DNA of 64,000 nt, taken from contig NZ_BAAACP010000002.1 in assembly GCF_039521565.1 (NCBI RefSeq), positions 62,001-126,000 of the forward strand. Direction: 5' to 3'. The translations under genes and the position numbers were made by a program. The notes beneath the pieces were generated by a model, which did no database searches, was not told where the DNA came from, and saw only the letters and a list, made by a program, of their open reading frames with translations. This DNA is from Paraclostridium tenue (GTDB lineage Bacteria; Bacillota; Clostridia; Peptostreptococcales; Peptostreptococcaceae). Below, piece by piece: positions 27,435 to 34,673 of this stretch (its first letter is position 1; the number at the start of each line of letters is the position of its first letter).

Positions 27435-27465
27435 AAAAAGCCAGGTGAGAGGTCCTGACTTTTTT
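27435..27465 (-). terminator. Terminator after the tRNA/structured RNA unit
   Basis: On the minus strand AAAAAGTCAGG pairs with CCTGGCTTTTT around an 8-nt loop. It follows the tRNA-Glu and candidate ncRNA and separates early from late transcripts. Confidence 0.8.
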
Positions 27466-27468
27466 CTG

Positions 27469-27603
27469 TAATAACTTAAAGATTTGTTTGAACGTAATAC
27501 ATCCTAAAATACTACTATATGAGTGTTAGTTTATACTCCGTACCGCTACAGAGTTGTCTTTATACTCAACACGAGTTGCTCAAAGAGCCGTAAGTTATAT
27601 TAT
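27469..27603 (-). ncRNA. Candidate structured RNA adjoining the tRNA
   Basis: About 135 nt without coding capacity. The two ends pair (TAATAACTTA at 27469-27478 against TAAGTTAT..TA at 27591-27602, 10 bp with a 2-nt bulge). Inside are at least three hairpins: 27535-27554 (8 bp, loop GCGG on the minus strand), 27564-27576 (4 bp) and 27578-27588 (4 bp). It begins one base after the tRNA 3' CCA and is followed by the terminator at 27435. No known RNA family fits that I can name. Confidence 0.45.
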
Positions 27604-27604
27604 T

Positions 27605-27679
27605 TGGTGAGGACAACAAGTTTCGAACTTGTAACTGATACATGAAAGGTATCTGTTTTACCACTTAAACTATATCCTC
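27605..27679 (-). tRNA. tRNA-Glu (anticodon UUC), phage-encoded
   Basis: A complete 75-nt cloverleaf: acceptor GAGGATA/TGTCCTC (one G-T pair), D stem GTTT/AAAC with loop AAGTGGTA, anticodon stem GATAC/GTATC with loop CTTTCAT (anticodon TTC), 4-nt variable region, T stem ACAAG/CTTGT with loop TTCGAAA, discriminator A and encoded CCA. GAA is a very common codon in this AT-rich phage, so the tRNA may support late protein synthesis. Confidence 0.93.
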
Positions 27680-27684
27680 ACGTT

Positions 27685-27709
27685 ACCAGGGTAAGGGGAA
27701 TACCCTGGT
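27685..27709 (-). other. Perfect 9-bp hairpin upstream of the tRNA
   Basis: ACCAGGGTA and TACCCTGGT pair with a 7-nt loop, ending 5 nt before the tRNA 5' end. No T run follows, so it is unlikely to be a terminator. It may help RNA processing or act as a packaging or protein-binding site. Confidence 0.5.
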
Positions 27710-27826
27710 CATTATATTTATCATAAAAAGGGGTATTGGGAGTAAAGAAATCTAGCTTGTCCTAAATCTCTTATACTAACATAATATCACCTTTTAACCC
27801 CTTGTGCTTCTGAACTTATTCGGAAG

Positions 27827-27845
27827 TTTTTCTGTCATTTTTCTG
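27827..27845 (-). promoter_or_regulatory. Tandem CAGAAAAA boxes after the late regulator
   Basis: Two copies of CAGAAAAA, 11 bp apart (one helical turn), lie just past the stop of the late-regulator-like gene and ahead of the tRNA and late operon. This is the position where RinA/ArpU-type regulators act, so it is a candidate activator site. Inferred from position only. Confidence 0.35.
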
Positions 27846-27850
27846 CGTTT

Positions 27851-28354
27851 TTAAAAATTCACTATACCTTCCATTGCTGTATTTTTAAAATTATAAAAAG
27901 GATACATTGCAGACATTGATTTATAAATCATATTATCTCTTATTGAATAGTAAGTATCTTTACCTACATTCATTTTATCTCCATAAACTTTCCAATCTTT
28001 TATTTTTAATAAATATCTTATTTTAAACATTTCCTCTTCTTCTCTACTAAAATTAGATTTTGCTCTTTCAATCCTTTTTAAATCTCTTTCTTTTTTACGT
28101 TTTTCTTTCTCTAAAAATTCTATTTGCTTTTGTTTTTGTATTATCTCCCTTTCTATAGCTGAACTTATATTAGTACTTGTTTGTACTCTTTCTGAATACT
28201 CTATAGATCCGCAACCTAAATAATCTTGTTCTATAAACTCTATTTCTTCATCTAGATATGTAATTTCTTTTTTTAAATTTTCATAATGATAAAACATTCC
28301 TTCTACTTTCGAAAATAAATCATCAATTTCAAGCTCTTTTTCTATAATATCCAT
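27851..28354 (-). CDS. Probable late-gene transcription regulator (ArpU/RinA-like)
   Basis: A 167-aa protein with a long central coiled coil (about 65-110, EREIIQKQKQIEFLEKEKRK) and a C-terminal sigma-region-4-like helix-turn-helix (EEEMFKIRYLLKIKDWKVYG ... GKDTYYSIRDNMIYK). That architecture, and the position at the end of the early operon directly before the terminase block, match late activators of Gram-positive phages. Target sites are unproven. Confidence 0.7.
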   Translation of the reverse strand: MDIIEKELEIDDLFSKVEGMFYHYENLKKEITYLDEEIEFIEQDYLGCGSIEYSERVQTSTNISSAIEREIIQKQKQIEFLEKEKRKKERDLKRIERAKSNFSREEEEMFKIRYLLKIKDWKVYGDKMNVGKDTYYSIRDNMIYKSMSAMYPFYNFKNTAMEGIVNF

Positions 28355-28381
28355 ATATCCACCTACTTACTATATATCTTT

Positions 28382-28639
28382 TTACTCAATAACCTCTTTA
28401 ATTTCATTCAAACATTTTTTACAAATAAAAATATCCTTTATATTTTTTAAATCTTCCTCAGAATCGCATAAAGTACATGAATTATTTTGTTTTTTAATTT
28501 TAATAGTTCTATTTTCACATATTATTTCAACTGGATCATGTTCTTTTATATTTAATATTTTTCTAAATTCCTTTGGTATTACAACTCTACCTAATGAATC
28601 TATATTTCTTGTAATACCTTTATTATTTTTATCGTTCAT
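28382..28639 (-). CDS. AbrB/SpoVT-type DNA-binding protein with zinc ribbon
   Basis: An 85-aa protein. Residues 10-50 are an AbrB/MazE swapped-hairpin DNA-binding domain (GITRNIDSLGRVVIPKEFRK). Residues 54-77 carry CTLC...CKKC, a zinc-ribbon pattern. AGGAGTGA precedes the ATG. It resembles the transition-state regulators common in Clostridium phages. It is probably a transcription regulator of phage or host genes. Confidence 0.85.
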   Translation of the reverse strand: MNDKNNKGITRNIDSLGRVVIPKEFRKILNIKEHDPVEIICENRTIKIKKQNNSCTLCDSEEDLKNIKDIFICKKCLNEIKEVIE

Positions 28640-28770
28640 TCTATCACTCCTAAAATATTGGCAACTATAAATGTAGTTACCTTTTATGTTTAATCTAATT
28701 ATTAAGCGTATATATGGTGTTGATTAATATATACCCTACTAATGAATATTTTAACAAATCAAAATAATCA

Positions 28771-29175
28771 TTATATTTTCTCGATTGTAACTTCTACACG
28801 AGGTCTATCACTATAATATTTTTTAAAATCACCTTCAACTATAGCTGCATCATCTTTATAAGCTATCGTATTCAAAGAATCAGCTACAAGCTTATATACA
28901 TTATCTATATCAGGTTTCTTACTAGGTCTTAGTATATTCTCTCGCTTTTGTTGCTTAACTTTATTAGAATCGCTTTTAGCAATACTGTAGTATGCAATTA
29001 CAGTTAATCTTACATACCCCTCAAAATAATGTTGAACTTGACATTTATATAATAGTTTTATATAGTTTTCATACATTTTTGTCTTTTCTGGAGTATAAGC
29101 TCTTTTAGTTTTAGTGTTAACCCTAGGTCTTGCTTTTCCTATTGGCTCTCCGTCTATTGTAAAATTAACTTTCAT
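28771..29175 (-). CDS. rusA: RusA-family Holliday junction endonuclease
   Basis: A 134-aa protein matching RusA: the N-terminal FTIDGEPIGKARPRV, and the catalytic acidic cluster KPDIDNVYKLVADSLN...AYKDDAAIV (Asp pairs near residues 93-95 and 110-112). It resolves branched DNA during phage replication and recombination, and debranches DNA before packaging. AGGAGATTGAT precedes the ATG. About 130 nt separate it from the AbrB-like gene. Confidence 0.9.
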   Translation of the reverse strand: MKVNFTIDGEPIGKARPRVNTKTKRAYTPEKTKMYENYIKLLYKCQVQHYFEGYVRLTVIAYYSIAKSDSNKVKQQKRENILRPSKKPDIDNVYKLVADSLNTIAYKDDAAIVEGDFKKYYSDRPRVEVTIEKI

Positions 29176-29272
29176 ATCAATCTCCTAAAATTTTTTTAAT
29201 ATATAAATATTATTTTTAATGGTCGCATATACTAGAATTAACCTCTCAGTATAAGACAACGTGTTTAATTAA

Positions 29273-29308
29273 TATATAAAGGCTAGACTAATTTCTAGCC
29301 TTTATATA
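29273..29308. terminator. Perfect 14-bp hairpin between rusA and the PP-loop gene
   Basis: TATATAAAGGCTAG and CTAGCCTTTATATA pair with an 8-nt loop. The T run is short; it may be a partial terminator or processing site within the early operon. Confidence 0.55.
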
Positions 29309-29390
29309 CTCATATCATATTAAATTAAATTTAGTTTACTTAACCATAAGATCCAAGATATTTATATCAATCTCCTAAATCCAATCTTTT

Positions 29391-30353
29391 TTATTCACTT
29401 TCAACCCCTATATAATCTAAAACTTCTTTTATACCTAATTGATCCATACAATAAGAATGTAATTGAGGATGTGTTCTTTTCATCCTCTGAAATCTATTTT
29501 CTCCTTTTTCCATATGACATCCAAATCCACAAAATATACAACCTGTCCTACTTTCACCTGTTGTCTTATATTTATACGAATTATCAAAGTAACTTAATTG
29601 CTCTTCGCATACAATCTCACCATACACACTAGTTATTTCGATTTTATATTTATATATAAACTCTAAAACATCTTGATCTGTCCAAACACTCATTGGTTTA
29701 CTTTGAGGTTCTTTATTCTCAAAGGCATTACATCCTCCATCTTTAACATATCTTATAGTCCTATTATTACTTTCACTTGCCATAACCCCTGTTATTGCTA
29801 CTCTTCCTGTTATTTCTTCATATTTATGGAAAGGTCGTTTTTTCATTATTTCACAACACATTTCACTAATCTCAAATGGAGCACTTAATAAGTAGTGCCA
29901 TTTATTACTTAACTTACCTGCTGTACCTCTTTCATCTCCATAAAGCAGTTTATTTCTATAAGCATCACTTAAATTATTATGTCTTAACTTCCTAATAGCC
30001 ATTGCCTGTGATTTTGATATAATAGGATATCCATATTTACCTATCACTTGCTTAAAGCTCATTTTAGGCCTTATTATTACATCTGCTATATTCCTTGCAA
30101 ACTCTTTAAGTTCTGGATATTCAAGTCCAGTATCGCACCATACTCTAGGAATTTTAATATCTCCAAACCTTTCTATCTCTACTTCTGCAACTAAACAATG
30201 TAAAACTGTACTATCTTTTCCACCACTAAAACTTACATATAGTCCTTCTCTGCCGTATAAATCTATTGCTGAATTTATTCTATTTTTAGCAATTTTTATC
30301 TTCATCCATAAAGGATAATTTTGTCTTATTCTTAGGATATCTTCTAATAACAC
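29391..30353 (-). CDS. PAPS-reductase-like PP-loop (adenylate-transfer) protein
   Basis: A 320-aa protein. The PP-loop SGGKDST is at 43-49, followed by HCLVAEV; later WCDTGLEYPELKEF and SVWTDQDVLEFI are PAPS-reductase/DndC-like. A C-terminal cysteine cluster (GCIFCGFGCH, about 272-281) could bind a metal or Fe-S centre. The start is a GTG. Phage versions occur near replication genes; suggested roles include sulfur-type DNA or RNA modification, but a DndABDE set is absent, so function is open. Confidence 0.8.
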   Translation of the reverse strand: MLLEDILRIRQNYPLWMKIKIAKNRINSAIDLYGREGLYVSFSGGKDSTVLHCLVAEVEIERFGDIKIPRVWCDTGLEYPELKEFARNIADVIIRPKMSFKQVIGKYGYPIISKSQAMAIRKLRHNNLSDAYRNKLLYGDERGTAGKLSNKWHYLLSAPFEISEMCCEIMKKRPFHKYEEITGRVAITGVMASESNNRTIRYVKDGGCNAFENKEPQSKPMSVWTDQDVLEFIYKYKIEITSVYGEIVCEEQLSYFDNSYKYKTTGESRTGCIFCGFGCHMEKGENRFQRMKRTHPQLHSYCMDQLGIKEVLDYIGVESE

Positions 30354-30458
30354 TCATAACACCCACTTGTTTTATCATTTAGTTATCATTATCAATATAC
30401 CTATACAGATATACTGATAATGATATGTATTCCATACTTATTTTTTATTCGTTTCTCT

Positions 30459-30584
30459 CTTAGCTTTTATCCATTCTCTTTGAGTTATTCTTTTGCAATC
30501 TCTACAATACGTATAGTATTTACCATTATAAACTGGCCAATCTTCTATGTTTATATATCTATGACACATAGGACATTTCTTCAT
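30459..30584 (-). CDS. 41-aa zinc-ribbon mini-protein
   Basis: The ATG follows AGGGGTGA at 6 nt. The peptide has CPMC near the N-terminus and CRDC about 24 residues later, a typical zinc ribbon, with a basic tail (KRITQKRMDKS). It is next in line after another zinc-ribbon mini-gene. Probably a small regulator or nucleic-acid-binding protein; function unknown. Confidence 0.6.
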
Positions 30585-30594
30585 AAGCTCACCC

Positions 30595-30723
30595 CTATTT
30601 TCTAGTTAGACACCCACATACTGGGCATTGATAATACTCAATACCTCTTATCTCTATAACCATGTATTTCTCATTACAATAATTACACTTTTTCTTAGTT
30701 ACTAACTGTAATATATGAGCCAT
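30595..30723 (-). CDS. 42-aa zinc-ribbon mini-protein
   Basis: Begins with an ATG that overlaps the stop of the preceding gene (TAATG), so translation is coupled. The peptide carries CNYC and CPVCGC, four or five Cys in zinc-ribbon spacing. It is followed 10 nt later by a second ribbon protein. Confidence 0.6.
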   Translation of the reverse strand: MAHILQLVTKKKCNYCNEKYMVIEIRGIEYYQCPVCGCLTRK

Positions 30724-30911
30724 TACAACATCATCCCTATCTTAGTGTATATTTCAACTAAATCTTCACCTACATTCACACTTAGCTTTTTAACATCTTC
30801 TGTCTTTATAGTTCTTACAGCTCCTCTTGGTGTAATCTTTTTATTTACGAAATCTATAATAAATGCTGTGTCTATTTTATCCTTAACTTGTCTTTGCATT
30901 TCACTAGCCAT
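30723..30911 (-). CDS. Small phage protein, unknown
   Basis: A 62-aa protein (MASEMQRQVKDKIDTAFIID...), helical N-terminus followed by KKITPRGAVRTIKTEDVKKL. It overlaps both neighbours (8 nt upstream, 1 nt downstream). I recognise no family. Confidence 0.6.
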   Translation of the reverse strand: MASEMQRQVKDKIDTAFIIDFVNKKITPRGAVRTIKTEDVKKLSVNVGEDLVEIYTKIGMML

Positions 30912-31188
30912 TCCTAACTTTTTTATACATATTAAAGTTATCTTGCTTTAAATTCTCAATTTTCTTATCTCTCTGCTCTAGCGCTAACTTTAATCTTTCT
31001 ATTTCTTGATTTTGTTCTTGTTCTCTAGATTCTGAAAAATATTTATTTGTAGCTAGTTTTTCTTTAAGGTCCTTAACTTTTCTATCTGCTGCTGATCTTG
31101 CACTTTCTAAAATTCTTATATCCTTAACTAACTCATTAGTTTCTTTTTCATAAGTCTTTCTTAAAACAAATGGTAATTTAAATTTCAT
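30904..31188 (-). CDS. Coiled-coil phage protein
   Basis: A 94-aa protein when started at the ATG at 31186-31188, which has GGGGG upstream; the open frame extends 11 codons further. Residues about 15-85 are a long charged helix predicted to form a coiled coil (SARSAADRKVKDLKEKLA, EQNQEIERLKLALEQRDKKI). Function unknown. Confidence 0.65.
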   Translation of the reverse strand: MKFKLPFVLRKTYEKETNELVKDIRILESARSAADRKVKDLKEKLATNKYFSESREQEQNQEIERLKLALEQRDKKIENLKQDNFNMYKKVRNG

Positions 31189-31210
31189 CTTTAGTTCCCC
31201 CTTATATAGT

Positions 31211-31474
31211 TTAATTTTCAATATAAAATCTATTTACAAGATAATCTCCATAATCTTTGCCCTCTTGGTAAACTTCTTCTTTTTCAAAGGTATTAAAACT
31301 CTTATACTTTTTCTTAAGCTGCAATTCATGTTTAGCTATAATAACGTTATAATTATCAACTACAAATTTTTCTACGACTCTATTGTGAGTACTTATAAAT
31401 GACTTATTTGCAAGGCCTTTCAAACTAACTACAAGTGAACAGTTAGCTCTTTTTATTTCTTGATTGATTTGCAT
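31211..31474 (-). CDS. Small phage protein, unknown
   Basis: An 87-aa protein with GGAGGAG before the ATG. Contains a Lys-rich middle (IAKHELQLKKKYKSFNTF) and ends in DYGDYLVNRFYIEN. Its start lies inside the end of the Spo0E-like frame, indicating coupled translation. No family recognised. Confidence 0.6.
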   Translation of the reverse strand: MQINQEIKRANCSLVVSLKGLANKSFISTHNRVVEKFVVDNYNVIIAKHELQLKKKYKSFNTFEKEEVYQEGKDYGDYLVNRFYIEN

Positions 31475-31599
31475 TTATTTAACTCCTCCCTTTGTTGTGC
31501 AACTATATATCTATCTAATATCTCGCTCAGTCTAACTGTAACAAGGGTATGTCCAAATTCTTCATATAACTCCCCTAAAGCTTCTCTTAACACTTCCAT
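31453..31599 (-). CDS. Spo0E-like aspartyl-phosphate phosphatase mini-protein
   Basis: A 48-aa helical-hairpin peptide, starting at an ATG after AAGGGGGAAC. The first helix is MEVLREALGELYEEFG, and the second contains RLSEILDRYIVAQQREELN, close to the family signature 'lSqeLDkyI...q'. The catalytic-motif Asp in the LD pair is present, but the Gln of SQELD is replaced by Glu. Spo0E proteins remove phosphate from the sporulation regulator Spo0A. Overlaps the next gene by 22 nt. Confidence 0.6.
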   Translation of the reverse strand: MEVLREALGELYEEFGHTLVTVRLSEILDRYIVAQQREELNKCKSIKK

Positions 31600-31610
31600 A
31601 CTGTTCCCCC

Positions 31611-32138
31611 TTATTTAAATTTTGGATTCGAATAGTTTTCTTCCATCTTTTTAAAGTAAGCTTCTTTGATTTCATCCATATCGAATCCTAATGAATATAC
31701 AAGCTCTACATATTTAGTTATTAAAGTATCTAACTTATGCTTACCAAACATCTTTCTCCAAGGTAATGTAGTTATCTTATAAGCTATGTATATAAACTGT
31801 CTTTCTAAACTTGTTGTCTGAGTTTCCTCAACTGAAGCAATCAAATCTACATCTAATTCATTCGCTAAATTTCCTAAATGACTTAATAGGTCCGCTAGTT
31901 CTTCTTTCAATCTATCCTGATTAACTTGTGATCTATCCCACCACTTATGTATCTTAGTTTCATTAAGAACTTCTACCAACTCACTTAATAAAGCTAATGT
32001 AAGCCACATAGGGACTTCAAATTTACTTTCTTGATAATTTATACCTTCAACAAGGTGTAAGTACCCTAAGAACTTGTCCTGCTCTTTTTTTACATAATTT
32101 AAATCTATCACTGTACTCATATTAATTTTCTCCCTCAT
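31611..32138 (-). CDS. Dimeric dUTPase (all-alpha, MazG-related)
   Basis: A 175-aa enzyme converting dUTP to dUMP and PPi, keeping uracil out of phage DNA. Motif ALLSELVEVLNETKIHKWW supplies the metal-binding Glu pair, followed by KEELADLLSHL with the EExxD pattern. The first ATG overlaps the preceding stop; the ATG at 32118-32120 (MSTVIDL) also has a GGGAG site and may be the real start. Confidence 0.85.
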   Translation of the reverse strand: MREKINMSTVIDLNYVKKEQDKFLGYLHLVEGINYQESKFEVPMWLTLALLSELVEVLNETKIHKWWDRSQVNQDRLKEELADLLSHLGNLANELDVDLIASVEETQTTSLERQFIYIAYKITTLPWRKMFGKHKLDTLITKYVELVYSLGFDMDEIKEAYFKKMEENYSNPKFK

Positions 32139-32515
32139 TAAATCATATCTAGTCTAGGTTTTAAAATTTCAAACTCAATATTAATTTTGTTTTTCATTAT
32201 TGAGAATTTTTTATTTTTCAAGCCTTTATATAAAACAGGTGCACTTACTCCAGAACATTTAGCAGCATCTTTAATTGTATTCACAATCATTGTGCTTTCA
32301 TTTTTTCTAACTCTTACCTTTCTTGTAATAGCTTTTTCAATACACCCTAAAAAGTAATTTTCAAATTCAAGGTAATGTTCATCATTTTCAAATACTAATA
32401 AACCTTTAGTATTGAGTTTTATATATGTTTCTAATTCATCACCCCAAACCATACCTTCTTCTAGTAAATCCTTTGCTATTGAAGTAGCAATATTTTTTTG
32501 GTGTTTCTTTAACAA
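32138..32515 (-). CDS. Phage protein, unknown, with possible HTH
   Basis: A 125-aa protein starting at TTG with GGGAG upstream. A helix-turn-helix-like stretch is visible at about 83-105 (TIKDAAKCSGVSAPVLYKGL), suggesting DNA binding. The N-terminal part contains a Glu/Tyr-rich helix. No family recognised. It lies between the dUTPase and initiator genes. Confidence 0.55.
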   Translation of the reverse strand: MLKKHQKNIATSIAKDLLEEGMVWGDELETYIKLNTKGLLVFENDEHYLEFENYFLGCIEKAITRKVRVRKNESTMIVNTIKDAAKCSGVSAPVLYKGLKNKKFSIMKNKINIEFEILKPRLDMI

Positions 32516-32555
32516 TTTTAATCTCCCCTTTTTTACCTGGAGGGATTAACCCTCC

Positions 32556-33377
32556 TTAATCAAATTTTCCTATCTGACTTTCTTGAAGTATCTTCTCTAA
32601 TTCATCAGGAGTATACTTACTATAAGTCTGATTTATATTATGAAATCTAGTTTTATTAACCTTTTGTATAGTTTCTCTAGTTTTGGAAATACTTTTATTA
32701 GATTTATTTTTAATTTCATATTGAAGTCTATGAGCTTCTAATTCTTCTAAAGTGGTTATGTTCGACTCTAGCCACTTTTTTATTATGCCTTTTAAATATC
32801 CTAAGCTTAGGTTTCCTCTGTCAGTACATATCTCTATAGATCTTTTAAATAATCCAATATCTATAAGTCGTGACCATTCTATAAGTTGTTCCTCTACTAA
32901 GCCATTAATCTTTCCTATATTAGATTGATATAGTTTTGAAAATTCTTTTAGTGATTTTTCTTTATCTAAATACATATAATTATTAATTGTATTATTAATA
33001 TATGTATTATTATCTTCACAGTTTTCCGAATACCCTCTGTCGATATTTCGAGTACCCTCTTCGAAATTTCGAATACCTATATTCGATTTTCCGAATACCT
33101 TTATAACTCTCTTCTCTATCAACTTAGTATCTTTCTTATAGATGTATGAAATTTTTACAAGCCCTTTTTTCTCCAGAGATTTTATAACCTCTGAACATCT
33201 ATTCTTTGATAGTTTAAAAAACTTTGAAAAATAATCGTTACTAGCAAAACATCCATCTTCATTATCTAAACTATCTATTTCTACTAAAAACACTTTTTCT
33301 AATAAGGTAAGTTCTTCATTTAACCATATTTCAGCAGGTATCCAAATACCTTTAAATGCTCTTTCCACTTTTCTCAC
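32556..33377 (-). CDS. Replication initiator-type winged-helix protein
   Basis: A 273-aa protein. Residues 1-90 match phage initiator-type wHTH domains (GIWIPAEIWLNEELTLLEKVFL, SNDYFSKFFKLSKNRCSEVI, LEKKGLVKISYIY). Residues about 145-215 resemble a DnaD-like helical domain (FKRSIEICTDRGNLSLGYLK). A linker encoded by the iteron array (about 95-120) separates them. The start may be GTG at 33377 or at 33368. It most likely binds its own internal repeats and loads host helicase; no phage helicase or loader is visible nearby. Confidence 0.75.
   Translation of the reverse strand: MRKVERAFKGIWIPAEIWLNEELTLLEKVFLVEIDSLDNEDGCFASNDYFSKFFKLSKNRCSEVIKSLEKKGLVKISYIYKKDTKLIEKRVIKVFGKSNIGIRNFEEGTRNIDRGYSENCEDNNTYINNTINNYMYLDKEKSLKEFSKLYQSNIGKINGLVEEQLIEWSRLIDIGLFKRSIEICTDRGNLSLGYLKGIIKKWLESNITTLEELEAHRLQYEIKNKSNKSISKTRETIQKVNKTRFHNINQTYSKYTPDELEKILQESQIGKFD
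33021..33099 (-). repeat. Four iterons inside the initiator gene (candidate replication origin)
   Basis: On the minus strand four copies of GGTA(T/C)TCG(G/A)AA(A/T)(T/A)TCGA are spaced 22, 21 and 22 bp, about two helical turns, starting at 33099, 33077, 33056 and 33034; the last copy is partial. The encoded peptide shows a matching repeat. Phage origins often lie within the initiator gene. Confidence 0.65.
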
Positions 33378-33444
33378 CTTCTTCTTATGTTAATCAGTAG
33401 AAGTAAGAGTAGCTAATAAACTCCTACTTCTTTTGTAAATTTAC

Positions 33445-34332
33445 TTACATATCTAATTTAGTTTGAACTACTTCATCTTTTGGATCTGTCTCTACTTCTT
33501 TAAAATCTGCATCTATTATCTTTTCTTTTGATTCGTAGTTAGTTAATAAATCTAAAACCTCATTAACTTCATCATATTTAAGCTCCTTTAAAGAATATCC
33601 ATTACTTTCACAGAAACTTTCCATCTTTGATATATCTTTAGGGTTGTTGTAATCGTATAACCCTTTCATAGATGCTAATTTCATTATCCCTTGCTTTTGT
33701 CCTGGTGTAGCATACCCTACCTTAACTTCTTTTTCAGGTAATTTATCTGGAACACTTGATATCTCTGCACTATCATACATTCCTTGTAAATCTTCTGGAA
33801 AAGCTTCTCTTAAAGCAGTTACTATTGCACATTTTCTAATCATTACACAAGGCATCTGCTTCCATGTAGCTTGCGATTTACTATATTCCTCTAAACTTAC
33901 CTCTGACCTAATAGGAAACTCTTTATCATTTAGATATACTTCACACCATCCTCCAATTAGAGTTTCTCCTGGTGCTTTTAAACTACCTTCTCTATAATTC
34001 ATAGATCCATCTTTATTTAGGATTGCTATGCCCGCCTTAAATCCTTTAAAACTAGGATTTCTATATGCCCTTTTTACGAATACATCTTTACCAACTACTA
34101 TATTTGCAGGACTTGTACCAAATTTTATTAAATAAGCTTCTCTTATAAATGGATTTAACTTTTGAGCTTTACATAATTCTATAAACATCAATACTTCTTG
34201 ATCTGTTACTGATCCATTTCCACTAACCAAGTAATTTTTTACTGTTTCAGCACTCAGTACTTGTCCTGTATCTGTACTAAACTCTGCTAATGCTAATGCA
34301 CTAGTTTGTGCTTGTGCTAGTTTGTTTGCCAT
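33445..34332 (-). CDS. bet: Single-strand annealing recombinase, Bet/RecT family
   Basis: A 295-aa protein of the phage recombination Bet family: TDQEVLMFIELCKAQKLNPF, EAYLIKFGTSPANIVVGKDVFVKRA and WKQMPCVMIRKCAIVTALREAFPE are diagnostic. It anneals complementary single strands. A GGAGG site lies in the end of the overlapping upstream gene. No exonuclease partner (lambda exo or YqaJ type) is encoded nearby. The last 60 residues are variable and Lys/Asp-rich. Confidence 0.9.
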   Translation of the reverse strand: MANKLAQAQTSALALAEFSTDTGQVLSAETVKNYLVSGNGSVTDQEVLMFIELCKAQKLNPFIREAYLIKFGTSPANIVVGKDVFVKRAYRNPSFKGFKAGIAILNKDGSMNYREGSLKAPGETLIGGWCEVYLNDKEFPIRSEVSLEEYSKSQATWKQMPCVMIRKCAIVTALREAFPEDLQGMYDSAEISSVPDKLPEKEVKVGYATPGQKQGIMKLASMKGLYDYNNPKDISKMESFCESNGYSLKELKYDEVNEVLDLLTNYESKEKIIDADFKEVETDPKDEVVQTKLDM

Positions 34333-34585
34333 GTTCTTGTTCCTCCATTATTTTTATATTAAATTTCAATGCACTTAAAATGCCCTCTTTATATTCACCT
34401 TCAAATTTTTCTAAGTTTTTTTCTGCATCTTTTAAATCAACTTCAAAGTCTTTTATACTCCAGTTCTCTTTATGCTTTCTCAAAGTAAACTTTAAAGCTT
34501 CTATATATCCTCTTTTATAATCTGCATCTGGTCCATAACATCTAGTTACCATAGCTTCATTTAATCTATCTTCTAAATTTTTCAT
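34301..34585 (-). CDS. Small phage protein upstream of bet
   Basis: A 94-aa charged helical protein containing CYGPDADYKRGYIEALKFTL and EGEYKEGILSALKFNIKIM, two similar segments that suggest an internal duplication. Its 3' end overlaps bet by 32 nt and supplies the bet ribosome site. Function unknown. Confidence 0.65.
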   Translation of the reverse strand: MKNLEDRLNEAMVTRCYGPDADYKRGYIEALKFTLRKHKENWSIKDFEVDLKDAEKNLEKFEGEYKEGILSALKFNIKIMEEQEHGKQTSTSTN

Positions 34586-34673
34586 TGCATACTCCTTTGG
34601 TTTTGGAATATAATTTAATTATCGAAATTTTTTATTTGTTTTTTGTTTGAGCCTCTGCAAAGGCTCTTTTCTT

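Noticed and set aside
27469..27603. Second tRNA in this interval
   Set aside because: The ends pair and a GTTCAAA-like motif is present, but no T stem or anticodon arm of proper size can be formed.
34649..34666. GAGCCT/AGGCTC hairpin with T run on the plus strand
   Set aside because: It points against the early operon and no plus-strand gene precedes it; kept only as a possible antisense terminator.
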